A stretch of DNA of 64,000 nt. Source: Streptomyces sp. TSRI0107 (GTDB lineage: Bacteria > Actinomycetota > Actinomycetes > Streptomycetales > Streptomycetaceae). Location: NCBI RefSeq assembly GCF_001905845.1, contig NZ_LIVZ01000008.1, positions 248,001-312,000 of the forward strand, written 5' to 3'. The translations under genes and the position numbers were made by a program. Positions 26,576 through 34,288 of this stretch are shown piece by piece. The notes beneath the pieces were generated by a model, which ran no database searches, was not told where the DNA came from, and was given only the letters and a program-made list of their open reading frames with translations. Positions within the stretch are counted from its first letter, which is position 1. Every line of letters starts with the position of its first letter.

Positions 26576-26678
26576 CCGGCGGTGGCTGATCGCCCTGGCC
26601 TGGCTGTGGGTCGGGGTGCCGCTCGCCTACGGCCTGTGCGAACTAGTACAAAAGGTGACACAGCTGTTCACCGGGTGA
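26544..26678 (+). CDS. MFS transporter small subunit, 44 residues
   Basis: An ATG with GAGGGAGG upstream, inside the last codons of the OFA transporter, gives MSDDSSQSPPDRRWLIALAW and then LWVGVPLAYGLCELVQKVTQLF before a TGA at 26676-26678. It is one transmembrane helix with a short charged N-terminus. Tiny one-helix proteins of this pattern are repeatedly found right after OFA-family transporter genes in actinobacteria and other bacteria and are annotated as small subunits. The 32-base overlap implies translational coupling and complex formation with the transporter. Confidence 0.85.
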   Translation: MSDDSSQSPPDRRWLIALAWLWVGVPLAYGLCELVQKVTQLFTG

Positions 26679-26817
26679 GTGCTCGGGCGTCCGAGGGTCT
26701 GATGGAAGCCGACAATCCGGGTGCCGGATTCCTGTGGCTTCACCTGCCGCCCTACCCGTGAGTCACTGATCAGACTGGTGAACCCCGCTACCCGAGGCAC
26801 GAGGGGGAACACCATCC

Positions 26818-27765
26818 ATGAACGGCTCACGCATCACCGCCGTCGGCCACTACCAGCCCGCCAGGGTCCTCACCAACGAGGACCTCGCGGGCATGGTCGA
26901 CACCAGTGACGAGTGGATCAGGTCCCGGGTCGGCATCCGGACGCGGCACATCGCCGGTCCCGACGAGCCCGTCGACGAGCTGGCCGCGCACGCCGCCGCC
27001 AAGGCGCTCGCGGCGGCCGGACTCACCCCCGCGGACATCGACCTGGTGCTCGTCGCCACCTCGACGGCCGTCGACCGTTCCCCGAACATGGCCGCCCGGG
27101 TCGCCGCCCGGCTGGGCATCCCGCAGCCCGCCGCGATGGACGTCAACGTGGTGTGTGCCGGCTTCACCCACGCCCTGGCGACCGCCGACCACACCGTGCG
27201 CGCCGGAGCGGCGACCCGGGCCCTGGTCATCGGCGCCGACAAGATGTCCGACGTCACCGACTGGACCGACCGCACCACCTGCGTGCTCGTCGGCGACGGG
27301 GCGGGGGCCGCCGTCGTGGAGGCCTGCGCCCCGGGCGAGGAGCCCGGGATCGGGCCGGTGCTGTGGGGGTCAGTGCCGGAGATGGGGCACGCCGTCCGCA
27401 TCGAGGGCACGCCCGCGCGGTTCGCGCAGGAGGGGCAGAGCGTCTACCGCTGGGCCACCACCCAGCTGCCGCCGCTCGCCCGCGCGGCCTGCGAGCGCGC
27501 CGGGCTCGCCCCCGAGGACCTGGCCGCGGTCGTGCTGCACCAGGCCAACCTGCGCATCATCGAACCCCTCGCCGTGCGCATCGGTGCCGTCAACGCGGTG
27601 ATCGCGCGCGATGTCACCGAATCGGGCAACACCTCGGCGGCCAGCATCCCCCTCGCGTTCTCCAAGCTGGTCGAGCAGGGCGCCGTGACGAGCGGGGATC
27701 CGGTGCTGCTGTTCGGGTTCGGCGGCAACCTGTCGTACGCCGGCCAGGTCGTCCGGTGTCCGTGA
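26818..27765 (+). CDS. Beta-ketoacyl-ACP synthase III (FabH-like)
   Basis: 315 residues. The thiolase-fold active site is complete: Cys113 in VVCAGFTHA, His241 in LHQANLRI and Asn271 in ESGNTSAASIP; GFGGNLSYAGQVV closes the protein. KAS III condenses an acyl-CoA starter with malonyl-ACP to begin fatty acid or polyketide synthesis. No ACP, malonyltransferase or elongating synthase is nearby, so this is a stand-alone paralogue, perhaps with a specialised starter or with an acyl-transfer role. RBS GAGGGGG lies before the ATG. It sits between the OFA transporter pair and the GntR regulator. Confidence 0.92.
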   Translation: MNGSRITAVGHYQPARVLTNEDLAGMVDTSDEWIRSRVGIRTRHIAGPDEPVDELAAHAAAKALAAAGLTPADIDLVLVATSTAVDRSPNMAARVAARLGIPQPAAMDVNVVCAGFTHALATADHTVRAGAATRALVIGADKMSDVTDWTDRTTCVLVGDGAGAAVVEACAPGEEPGIGPVLWGSVPEMGHAVRIEGTPARFAQEGQSVYRWATTQLPPLARAACERAGLAPEDLAAVVLHQANLRIIEPLAVRIGAVNAVIARDVTESGNTSAASIPLAFSKLVEQGAVTSGDPVLLFGFGGNLSYAGQVVRCP

Positions 27766-27851
27766 CGCCACGCTCGTAGGGCGAGACTTCGGGGAGTGGC
27801 GGGGGGTGTAACGGGGCCAACTCCCCGGTCTGCTGGCCTTTGTGCACCGTA

Positions 27852-27881
27852 GACTGTAGACGATAGACAATTGATACTGTC
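27852..27881. promoter_or_regulatory. Candidate autoregulatory operator of the GntR gene
   Basis: Two related elements, ACTGTAGACGAT at 27853-27864 and the inverted-type half ATTGATACTGTC at 27870-27881, lie about 70-95 bases before the GntR start in an AT-rich patch that stands out in this genome. ACTGTAGAC is repeated in the fdh/OFA intergenic region at 25017-25033. Confidence 0.55.
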
Positions 27882-27947
27882 TTTCCGCAGGCTTTCCGGT
27901 GTCTTTACGGCCGCTGTGCAGGGCCCTGCCGAGGAGGGGGACCGACG

Positions 27948-28631
27948 ATGTTGTCGACAGGACTGCCACAGGGAGCGGTGCCCAGGCTGGAACGGCCGGG
28001 TCCGCTGCGCGAGCGGGTGTACGAGGCGCTGCTCGAACTCATCACCACCCGCGCCCTCCAGCCCGGCCAGCACCTGGTGGAGAGCGAACTCGCCGGCCAC
28101 CTCGGCGTCTCCCGCCAGCCGGTGCGTGAGGCACTGCAGCGGCTGAACACCGAGGGCTGGGTCGACCTCCGCCCCGCGCAGGGCGCGTTCGTGCACGTCC
28201 CCACCGAGGAAGAGGCCGACCAGCTGCTGACCGTCCGTACGCTCCTGGAGGCCGAGGCCGCCCGGCTCGCCGCCCGGAACGCGACCAGCGACGGCATCGA
28301 CGCCCTCGACGAGATCGTCGCCAAGGGGCTGCTGGCCGTCGCCTCCGACGACGTCGACGCCGCCGTGGCCCTCAACGCCCGCTTCCACGCCAAGATCATG
28401 GAGCTGGCCGGGAACGCGGTCCTCGCCGAACTCGCCGCGCAGGTCGACCGCCGGGTGCGCTGGTACTACACGCCGGTCGCCAAGCTGAGGGGCGGGCAGT
28501 CCTGGGCCGAGCACCGGGACCTGATCGCCGCGATCGCCGACCGGGACGAGCAGGAGGCCGCCCGCCTGATGCGGGAGCACACGGAGCACACCCGCATGTC
28601 GTACCACGCGCACGCACGCCAACAGGGCTGA
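27948..28631 (+). CDS. GntR-family transcriptional regulator, FCD (FadR C-terminal) type
   Basis: 227 residues. N-terminal winged helix (about 20-88): LRERVYEALLELITTRALQPGQHLVESELAGHLGVSRQPVREALQRLNTEGWVDLRPAQGAFV. The C-terminal FCD all-helical effector domain (about 95-220) keeps the metal/ligand histidine pattern (FHAKIMELAGN, EHRDLIAAI, RLMREHTEHT). FCD regulators sense organic acids, sugar acids or acyl compounds. The shared sequence element upstream of this gene and between the formate dehydrogenase remnant and the OFA transporter suggests it controls that locus and itself. RBS GAGGAGG, ATG 27948. Confidence 0.92.
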   Translation: MLSTGLPQGAVPRLERPGPLRERVYEALLELITTRALQPGQHLVESELAGHLGVSRQPVREALQRLNTEGWVDLRPAQGAFVHVPTEEEADQLLTVRTLLEAEAARLAARNATSDGIDALDEIVAKGLLAVASDDVDAAVALNARFHAKIMELAGNAVLAELAAQVDRRVRWYYTPVAKLRGGQSWAEHRDLIAAIADRDEQEAARLMREHTEHTRMSYHAHARQQG

Positions 28632-28670
28632 CTCCCAAGGGACTTCAGGGAGGAGTCCGAGTCGAGGATC

Positions 28671-29513
28671 TCAGGAGCCGGCCCCTCGGAAGGCGTCCGC
28701 GTGCGCTCGCGCCCACTGCTCGAACGTGCGCGGCTCCCGCCCCGTGACCTCCCGCACCGTCGGCAGCACCACCGACTCGTCGATGGTGCCGTCGACGAAG
28801 AAGCTGAAGAACGCGTCGACGTACGGCTTCGGCATCTGCGCCTCCATCTCGGCCCGCGCCTCCTCGTTCCCGAGACCGACGGCGCGCAGGTCCCGGCCCA
28901 GCACCTCGCCGAGGACGCGCACCCGGTCGGCGGGCAACAGCGCCACGGGCCCGGTGAGTTCGAGGACGCGGCCCGCGTACGTGTCGGTGAGCAGCGCGTG
29001 CAGCGCGCACTGGGCGATGTCGTACGGGTCGATGTCGGTGGTGTACACGTCCGGGAACGGCACCCGGACCGTGTCGCCCGCGCGGATCTGGTCCAGCAGG
29101 CGCAGCGCGTTCGACATGAAGCTCGTCGGGCGCAGGAACGTCCAGGGCAGCCCCGAGGTGCGCACCGACTCCTCGGCTTCGGTCAGATAGGCGACGATCG
29201 CGTTGTCCTTGTCGTCGGCCCCGGCCGACCCGCCGGACAGCATCACCACCCGCTCGACCCCGGCGGCCCGCGCGTCCTCGAGGACCTGCCGCTGCCCCTC
29301 GTAGCCGGGCATCAGGAAAAGGGCGCGTACTCCGTCCAGGGCGGGCCGCACCGTCTCCGGCCGGTTCAGGTCGCCGGCCACGGCCTGCGCTCCCGGCGGC
29401 AGCCCGTCCGCCCGGCCGGCCCGGCTCAGCGCCCGCACCGGCTCCCCGGCCTCGGCCAGCGCCTGGACCAGCTCGGCGCCGACGTTCCCCGTGGCGCCCG
29501 TCACTAAGATCAC
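28671..29513 (-). CDS. NAD(P)H-binding NmrA-like (atypical SDR) protein
   Basis: 280 residues from a GTG at 29513. It begins ILVTGATGNVGAELVQAL, the T-G-A-T-G-x-x-G dinucleotide-binding motif of NmrA/PCBER-type atypical short-chain dehydrogenases, and continues with VVMLSGGSAG, LPWTFLRPTSFMSNALR and a C-terminal DPYDIAQCALHALL domain. Many members bind NADP as redox sensors or reduce quinones or isoflavone-like compounds; no substrate can be assigned. It is convergent with the GntR gene. Length is normal for the family. Confidence 0.88.
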   Translation of the reverse strand: MILVTGATGNVGAELVQALAEAGEPVRALSRAGRADGLPPGAQAVAGDLNRPETVRPALDGVRALFLMPGYEGQRQVLEDARAAGVERVVMLSGGSAGADDKDNAIVAYLTEAEESVRTSGLPWTFLRPTSFMSNALRLLDQIRAGDTVRVPFPDVYTTDIDPYDIAQCALHALLTDTYAGRVLELTGPVALLPADRVRVLGEVLGRDLRAVGLGNEEARAEMEAQMPKPYVDAFFSFFVDGTIDESVVLPTVREVTGREPRTFEQWARAHADAFRGAGS

Positions 29514-29829
29514 GAAAGTGTCCTCTCCCGGTGCCGCTCGGACTCGCTCGTGCCCGAGCGGACGGCATCGAAGCGATGTCCGGCCTCATCGGCGGGCCGG
29601 CGCGTCACACCCTAGGGGCTGCCTGGGATCAAGTGCCCCCGGATATCCGCTTGTTAGGTCTTTCAGGCTTCAACTTGTCCGGTCTTCTGGACGTTCGGGC
29701 TTCAACAACTGAAGGCCGCAAGGGCTGCAAGGGTCGCAAGGGCTGTACCGGCCGCAACGGCGGCAAGGGCCTCAAGCGTCGCAAATAGGTACATTAGTAA
29801 TTAGGTAGCGTATATCGGGGTTGACGGTG
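29514..29829. other. 316-base gap with a Gly/Lys-codon repeat
   Basis: No secure gene. At 29712-29785 a 12-base-period repeat of CGCAAGGGCTGCAAGGG-like units would encode G-R-K-G-C-K-G-R-K-G-C-T-G-R before a TAG at 29786-29788; the upstream part of that frame lacks coding character. The right end (29789-29820) is AT-rich and probably holds the promoter of the BASS/NLR module. Confidence 0.45.
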
Positions 29830-30249
29830 ATGGACGCGATCGTAACGTCGGCGGCCACGGCGTTGGTCGGAGCGATGGTCACGGACGCGTGGCAGCAGGC
29901 GCGAGCCGTTCTCGTCGCCTGGTGGCGGCGTATACGTCCGCGGCAGGCGGACCTCGTGGACGCCGCGTTCGTGGAGTCCCGCGACCGCGCGCTGACCGCC
30001 CGCCGGGAACGGGACGAGGACGCCGAGACGGAGCTCGTCGCGGCGTGGGAGGACCGTCTGACCTCGCTGCTGCGGGACGACCCCGCGCTCGAGGACGAGC
30101 TGCGGCGGCTGATCGACGAGAAGGTCACCCCGCTGCTGACGGGCCGGGAGGACGGCACGCGCACCGCGTCACACGAGTTCCGTGCCAGGGCGTCCGGACA
30201 CGGCAGGGTGTACCAGGCCGGGCGCGACCAGAACATCTACGGGCCATGA
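29830..30249 (+). CDS. Putative amyloid-signalling effector with C-terminal RHIM/BASS-like motif
   Basis: 139 residues from the ATG at 29830 (GGGG nine bases upstream; GTG at 29827 and TTG at 29821 are in-frame alternatives). The N-terminus is an amphipathic to hydrophobic helix (MDAIVTSAATALVGAMVTDAW, residues 1-21, read as separate short blocks) followed by VLVAWWRRIRP, an aromatic/basic membrane-interface segment. The middle (residues 35-105) is a charged helical bundle. The last 18 residues carry GRVYQAGRDQNIY, which has the Q-x-G-x-x-x(N) core seen in RHIM-like bacterial amyloid signalling sequences. In described systems such motifs sit at the C-terminus of a membrane-disrupting effector and the N-terminus of a partner NLR-like ATPase, which is exactly the arrangement here. 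It overlaps the next gene by ATGA. The effector fold is unproven. Confidence 0.72.
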   Translation: MDAIVTSAATALVGAMVTDAWQQARAVLVAWWRRIRPRQADLVDAAFVESRDRALTARRERDEDAETELVAAWEDRLTSLLRDDPALEDELRRLIDEKVTPLLTGREDGTRTASHEFRARASGHGRVYQAGRDQNIYGP

Positions 30250-33200
30250 CCTCCGCCGACGGGCAGCCCCCGGACGGAGCGGAGATCCGGCTGGAGGCCC
30301 ATGCCGCGGACCGGGCCAGGATCTGTCAGGCGCGCCGGGACCTGTACGTGTCGGAGCGGGACCTGCACCTGCACTTCGAGGACGGGGTGCGCGCGGCCCA
30401 CCGCCACCACACCGCCGACCTGTCCCAGGTGTGCCCCTATCCGGGGCTGGCCCCGTTCGACGCGGACCAGGCCCAGTGGTTCTTCGGCCGGGACGCGCTG
30501 ATCGCCAAGCTGCTGGTCCGGCTGGACGCCTGCCTCGCGGTGGGCGGCGCGCTGGTCGTCGTCGCGCCTTCCGGAGCCGGCAAGTCGTCACTGCTCAGGG
30601 CGGGACTCCTGCCCGAGCTCGCCCGGGGCGCCCTGCCGGGCTCGGCGCACTGGTGCCGGCTGTGGCTGACCCCGACCGCGCATCCGATGGCGGCGCTCGG
30701 AGCCCGCCTGGCGGAGGCGGCGTACGGCAGTCGCGGAACGGCCGGCGACGGCGCACGCGGGCCGGTGTGGCACCCGGCCGTCCTGCGCCGCGCGCTCACG
30801 GCGGCCGGCGGCGACACCGGCGCGGAACGCCGGCTCATGCTGGTCGTGGACCAGTTGGAGGAACTGTTCACGCTGTGCGCCGACGAGCGGGAGCGGCGGC
30901 GCTTCCTCGACGCGGTCCTGCGCCTGGCCGACCCGGGCCCCGCGGGCGAACCGCCCGTCGGACTGGTCGTGTTCGGCCTGCGCTCGGACTTCTACACACA
31001 CTGCGCCACCCACCCGGGCCTCCTCGAAGCGGTGGAACGCAACCAGGTGATCGTGGGACCGCTGTCCCGGACCGGCGTACGCGAGGCGATCCTCCATCCC
31101 GCCCGCGCGGTCGGGATGGACGTCGAACCGGGCCTCGTACAGCTCCTGTTGCGCGACCTGGGCACGGAAGACGCCGGCGCCGACCCAGACGCCGATGGCG
31201 GCGCCTACGAGATCGGCAGGCTTCCACTGCTCGCCCACGCGCTGCGGGCCACCTGGCTGTGCCGGTCGGGCCACGTCCTCACCGTGGACGGCTACGAGTC
31301 CACCGGTGGCATCGCGCACAGCGTGACGGCCGAGGCGGACCGTTGCTTCGACCGTCTGGACCCGAGGGCGCGGCGGACGGCGCGGGCAGTGTTCCTCCGT
31401 CTGGTCAAGTTCGGCGACGGCACCCATGACACCACCCGCCGTCCGGCGCGGTACGCCGAACTGCTGGACCTCGGCGCGCCCGCCGACGAGACCGCCGAGG
31501 TCGTCGAGACGTTCACCCGGGGACGGCTGCTGACCCGGGAGCAGGACACCGTCACCATCACCCACGAGGCGCTGCTGCGGGCCTGGCCGCGCCTGCGGCA
31601 GTGGATCGACGCCCATCGCGCCCGGTACATGGCCCGCCAGCGGCTGGAGGACGCCGCCTGCGCGTGGCAGGAGGCCGACCGCGACCCGGCGCTGCTGTAC
31701 CGCGGCCACCGGCTGGACGAGGCCCGCGCCCTGGCCGACGACAAGGACACGGGCGAGTGCGGTCCGGCCGTGTCCGCGTTCCTGGCCGCCTCGCTGCGGC
31801 AGCGGCACCGCGCACGCCGGATCCGCCGGGGAGTCGTCGCCGGGCTGACGGCGCTGGCCGTGCTCGCCGCCGTCTCCGCCGCCCTCGCCTTCCACCAGCG
31901 CGACACGGCACAGCGGGAACGCAACACCGCGATACTCGGCGAGACACGGGCACAGGCCGACCTGGTGCGCCTGAACGACGCCTCGCTGGCCGCCCAGCTG
32001 GACCTGGTGGCGCACCGGATGTCACCGGCCGCGTCCACGGAGACCCGGCTGCTCGGCGCCCGGAACGTGCCGCTGGCCACCGTGCTGCGCGGCCACACGG
32101 ACCGGGTGAACGCCGTGGACTTCAGTCCGGACGGACACACGCTGGCCGGCGCCGGCGGCGACGGCACCATCCGGCTGTGGAACACGTCTCGCGCGGGCGC
32201 GGGCCCTCCGGCGCCGCTCGGCGCCCCGCTGCACGGGCCCCGGGGCGCGATACGGGCGCTCGCCTTCAGCCCGCGGGGGCACCTGCTGGCCGCCACCGGC
32301 GACGACGGCACCGTACACATGTGGGACGTCCGCGACCCGCGCCGGCCGGCCGCCCTCGACGCGCCCGCGCGGACCGGCGCCGGCGCCCAGCGGGCGCTGG
32401 CCTTCAGCCCGGACGGACGCGTCCTGGCCACCGCTGGGCACGGCGGCCGCGTCCACCTGTGGGACATCGGTGGCCCAGGGCGCCCACGGCCTCTCGCCGA
32501 GCCGTTGCGGGCCTCCGCGGGCGAGGTGCGGGGGCTGGCCTTCAGCCCGGACGGCGAGCTGCTGGCGTCCGGCGGGAGCGAGGCGACGGTGCGGCTGTGG
32601 AAGGTGGCGGACCCGCGCCGTCCGTCCGCCGCCGGACGGACGCCCGGCATCCCGTTCAAGGCCGGGAACCCCGGCACCGCCCAGGCGGTCGCCTTCAGCC
32701 CGGACGCCCGCACCCTCACCGCGGCCGGCAGCGACCATACCGCCCACCTGTGGGACGTCACGGACCCCTCCGAACCGAAGACGCTCCAGGGCCCGGCCGC
32801 CAACAACGTCGTCAACGCCGTCGCCTTCTCCGACCGCGGCCGGCTCATGGCGTACGGCGGGGACGACAACACCATCCGGCTGGAGAACGTGATGGCCCCG
32901 GACGACGTCGGACACCTCACCCAGGCCCTGACCGGCCACACCGGCCACGTACTGGGCCTGGCCTTCGACCCGGACGGCACCATGCTGGCCAGCGCCGGGG
33001 CCGACCGCACCGTCCGGCTGTGGACCATCCCGCGCACCGTCCTGAGGGGGCACACGAGTTACGTCGACACGGTGGACGCCAGCCCCGACGGACGGCTGCT
33101 CGCCTCGGGCTCCGAGGACAACTCCGTCCGGCTCTGGGACGTCGGGGACCCCACACGTCCCCGCCCGCTCGGCGCGTCGATCCGCGGCCGCACCCCGTAC

Positions 33201-34085
33201 GTCAACTGGGTGGCCTTCAGCCCCCGCGGACGGACACTGGCCGTCGCCGCCGGCCCCGGCATCCAGTTGTGGGACGTGACCGTACCTGCCAGGCCCAAGC
33301 CCCTGGGCGGAGCGCTCCGCAACCCGGCCGAGAACTTCCTGGCCGTCGAGTTCACCCCGGACGGGCGCACCCTCGCGGGGGCCAACGCCGACGGCACGGT
33401 CGCACTGTGGGACGTGTCCGACCCGGCCCGCCCGGCCCCACTCGGGGCACCGCTGGACCCCTCCGCCGCCGGCCGGCTCAACCGCCTGGCCGTCAGCCCG
33501 GACGGCCGTACCCTCGCCGCCGCGTCGCACAACGGCACCGTCCATCTGTGGGACATCACCGAGCCCGCGCGGCCGAGACCTCTCGGCGTGCCCCTGCGTG
33601 CCGGCGCGGACCCCGTCAACACCATCGTCTTCAGCCCGGACGGCCGTACCCTCGCCGCCTCCGGCAACGACGGCGCGATCCGCCTGTGGAACCTCACCGA
33701 CCGCACACACCCCACACCGACGGCCCCGCCCCTCACCGGCGTGCACAAGGACACCGTCTACACACTGGCCTTCAGCCCGGACGGACGGACGCTGGTCAGC
33801 GGCAGCTTCGACGGAACCCTGCGGCTGTGGGACGTCGACGGACAGGGGCGCGCGCGGGCCCACGGCCTGCCGGTGACCGGCGTCGTCGGCTACGTGAACG
33901 ACGTGACGTTCTCCCCGGACGGGCGGTTCCTCTACATCGGCGCAGGAGAAGCCACCGTGCACGTCCTGCCGCTCTCCGCGCGGGCCGCCGCCGACCACGT
34001 GTGCCGGACGACCGGGAACCTGCTGACGCGCGGCCTCTGGGAGACGTACGTCCCGCAACTGCCCTACGAGCCGCCGTGCCCCTGA
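30246..34085 (+). CDS. NLR-like STAND ATPase with N-terminal BASS-like motif and 14 WD40 repeats
   Basis: 1279 residues. Residues 22-43 (DRARICQARRDLYVSERD) mirror the C-terminal motif of the upstream effector: R-I/V-x-Q-A-x-R-D. The nSTAND1-type NTPase follows at about 62-520, with YPGLAPFD, FFGRD, Walker A APSGAGKSS (107-115), Walker B LMLVVDQLEELF (about 198-209) and a winged-helix segment ITHEALLRAWPRL. A single transmembrane helix lies at about 530-550 (VVAGLTALAVLAAVSAALAF), then 14 WD40 units of F-S-P-D-G-x-x-L type ending R-L-W-D at about 610-1245, enough for two seven-bladed propellers. The C-terminus has the CRTTGNLLTRGLW motif common after such propellers in Streptomyces. By analogy the propellers sense a ligand, the ATPase oligomerises, and the N-terminal motif templates the effector. 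ATGA overlap implies coupled translation. Confidence 0.88.
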   Translation: MTSADGQPPDGAEIRLEAHAADRARICQARRDLYVSERDLHLHFEDGVRAAHRHHTADLSQVCPYPGLAPFDADQAQWFFGRDALIAKLLVRLDACLAVGGALVVVAPSGAGKSSLLRAGLLPELARGALPGSAHWCRLWLTPTAHPMAALGARLAEAAYGSRGTAGDGARGPVWHPAVLRRALTAAGGDTGAERRLMLVVDQLEELFTLCADERERRRFLDAVLRLADPGPAGEPPVGLVVFGLRSDFYTHCATHPGLLEAVERNQVIVGPLSRTGVREAILHPARAVGMDVEPGLVQLLLRDLGTEDAGADPDADGGAYEIGRLPLLAHALRATWLCRSGHVLTVDGYESTGGIAHSVTAEADRCFDRLDPRARRTARAVFLRLVKFGDGTHDTTRRPARYAELLDLGAPADETAEVVETFTRGRLLTREQDTVTITHEALLRAWPRLRQWIDAHRARYMARQRLEDAACAWQEADRDPALLYRGHRLDEARALADDKDTGECGPAVSAFLAASLRQRHRARRIRRGVVAGLTALAVLAAVSAALAFHQRDTAQRERNTAILGETRAQADLVRLNDASLAAQLDLVAHRMSPAASTETRLLGARNVPLATVLRGHTDRVNAVDFSPDGHTLAGAGGDGTIRLWNTSRAGAGPPAPLGAPLHGPRGAIRALAFSPRGHLLAATGDDGTVHMWDVRDPRRPAALDAPARTGAGAQRALAFSPDGRVLATAGHGGRVHLWDIGGPGRPRPLAEPLRASAGEVRGLAFSPDGELLASGGSEATVRLWKVADPRRPSAAGRTPGIPFKAGNPGTAQAVAFSPDARTLTAAGSDHTAHLWDVTDPSEPKTLQGPAANNVVNAVAFSDRGRLMAYGGDDNTIRLENVMAPDDVGHLTQALTGHTGHVLGLAFDPDGTMLASAGADRTVRLWTIPRTVLRGHTSYVDTVDASPDGRLLASGSEDNSVRLWDVGDPTRPRPLGASIRGRTPYVNWVAFSPRGRTLAVAAGPGIQLWDVTVPARPKPLGGALRNPAENFLAVEFTPDGRTLAGANADGTVALWDVSDPARPAPLGAPLDPSAAGRLNRLAVSPDGRTLAAASHNGTVHLWDITEPARPRPLGVPLRAGADPVNTIVFSPDGRTLAASGNDGAIRLWNLTDRTHPTPTAPPLTGVHKDTVYTLAFSPDGRTLVSGSFDGTLRLWDVDGQGRARAHGLPVTGVVGYVNDVTFSPDGRFLYIGAGEATVHVLPLSARAAADHVCRTTGNLLTRGLWETYVPQLPYEPPCP

Positions 34086-34134
34086 CTGGTCGGCCGTGTT
34101 CCTGACGGGTCGGCCGTGTCCCTGACGGTCGCGG
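34074..34134. repeat. Three 20-base tandem repeats spanning the NLR gene stop codon
   Basis: CCGTGCCCCTGACTGGTCGG, CCGTGTTCCTGACGGGTCGG and a 21-base third copy follow head to tail; the first contains the TGA that ends the NLR gene. A local tandem duplication has copied the end of the gene twice. Confidence 0.85.
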
Positions 34135-34162
34135 TGCCCGCCCGCCGTACTCGCACCCGGGC

Positions 34163-34186
34163 CTTTGTCCTGTGAGTGGAAAAAGT
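34163..34186. promoter_or_regulatory. Inverted-repeat operator upstream of the ROK regulator
   Basis: CTTTGTCC, seven bases, GGAAAAAG: an imperfect inverted repeat 103 bases before the ROK gene. It matches 21 of 24 positions with the element at 41638-41661 before the ThuA/DUF1080 gene, so one regulator (most simply this ROK protein) probably controls both. Confidence 0.75.
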
Positions 34187-34288
34187 AGTGGGCAATTCCT
34201 GCGCGACTTCTTCCCAGCTGTGGCAGCCACTGCTACGTTCCCCTCGAAAGCCCGACAGCGATGGCCGAAACGAGGCGGGGAGGGGCAC

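Noticed and set aside
26818..27765. Start of a polyketide or fatty acid biosynthetic gene cluster
   Set aside because: The KAS III gene has no acyl carrier protein, malonyltransferase, ketoreductase or elongating synthase nearby.
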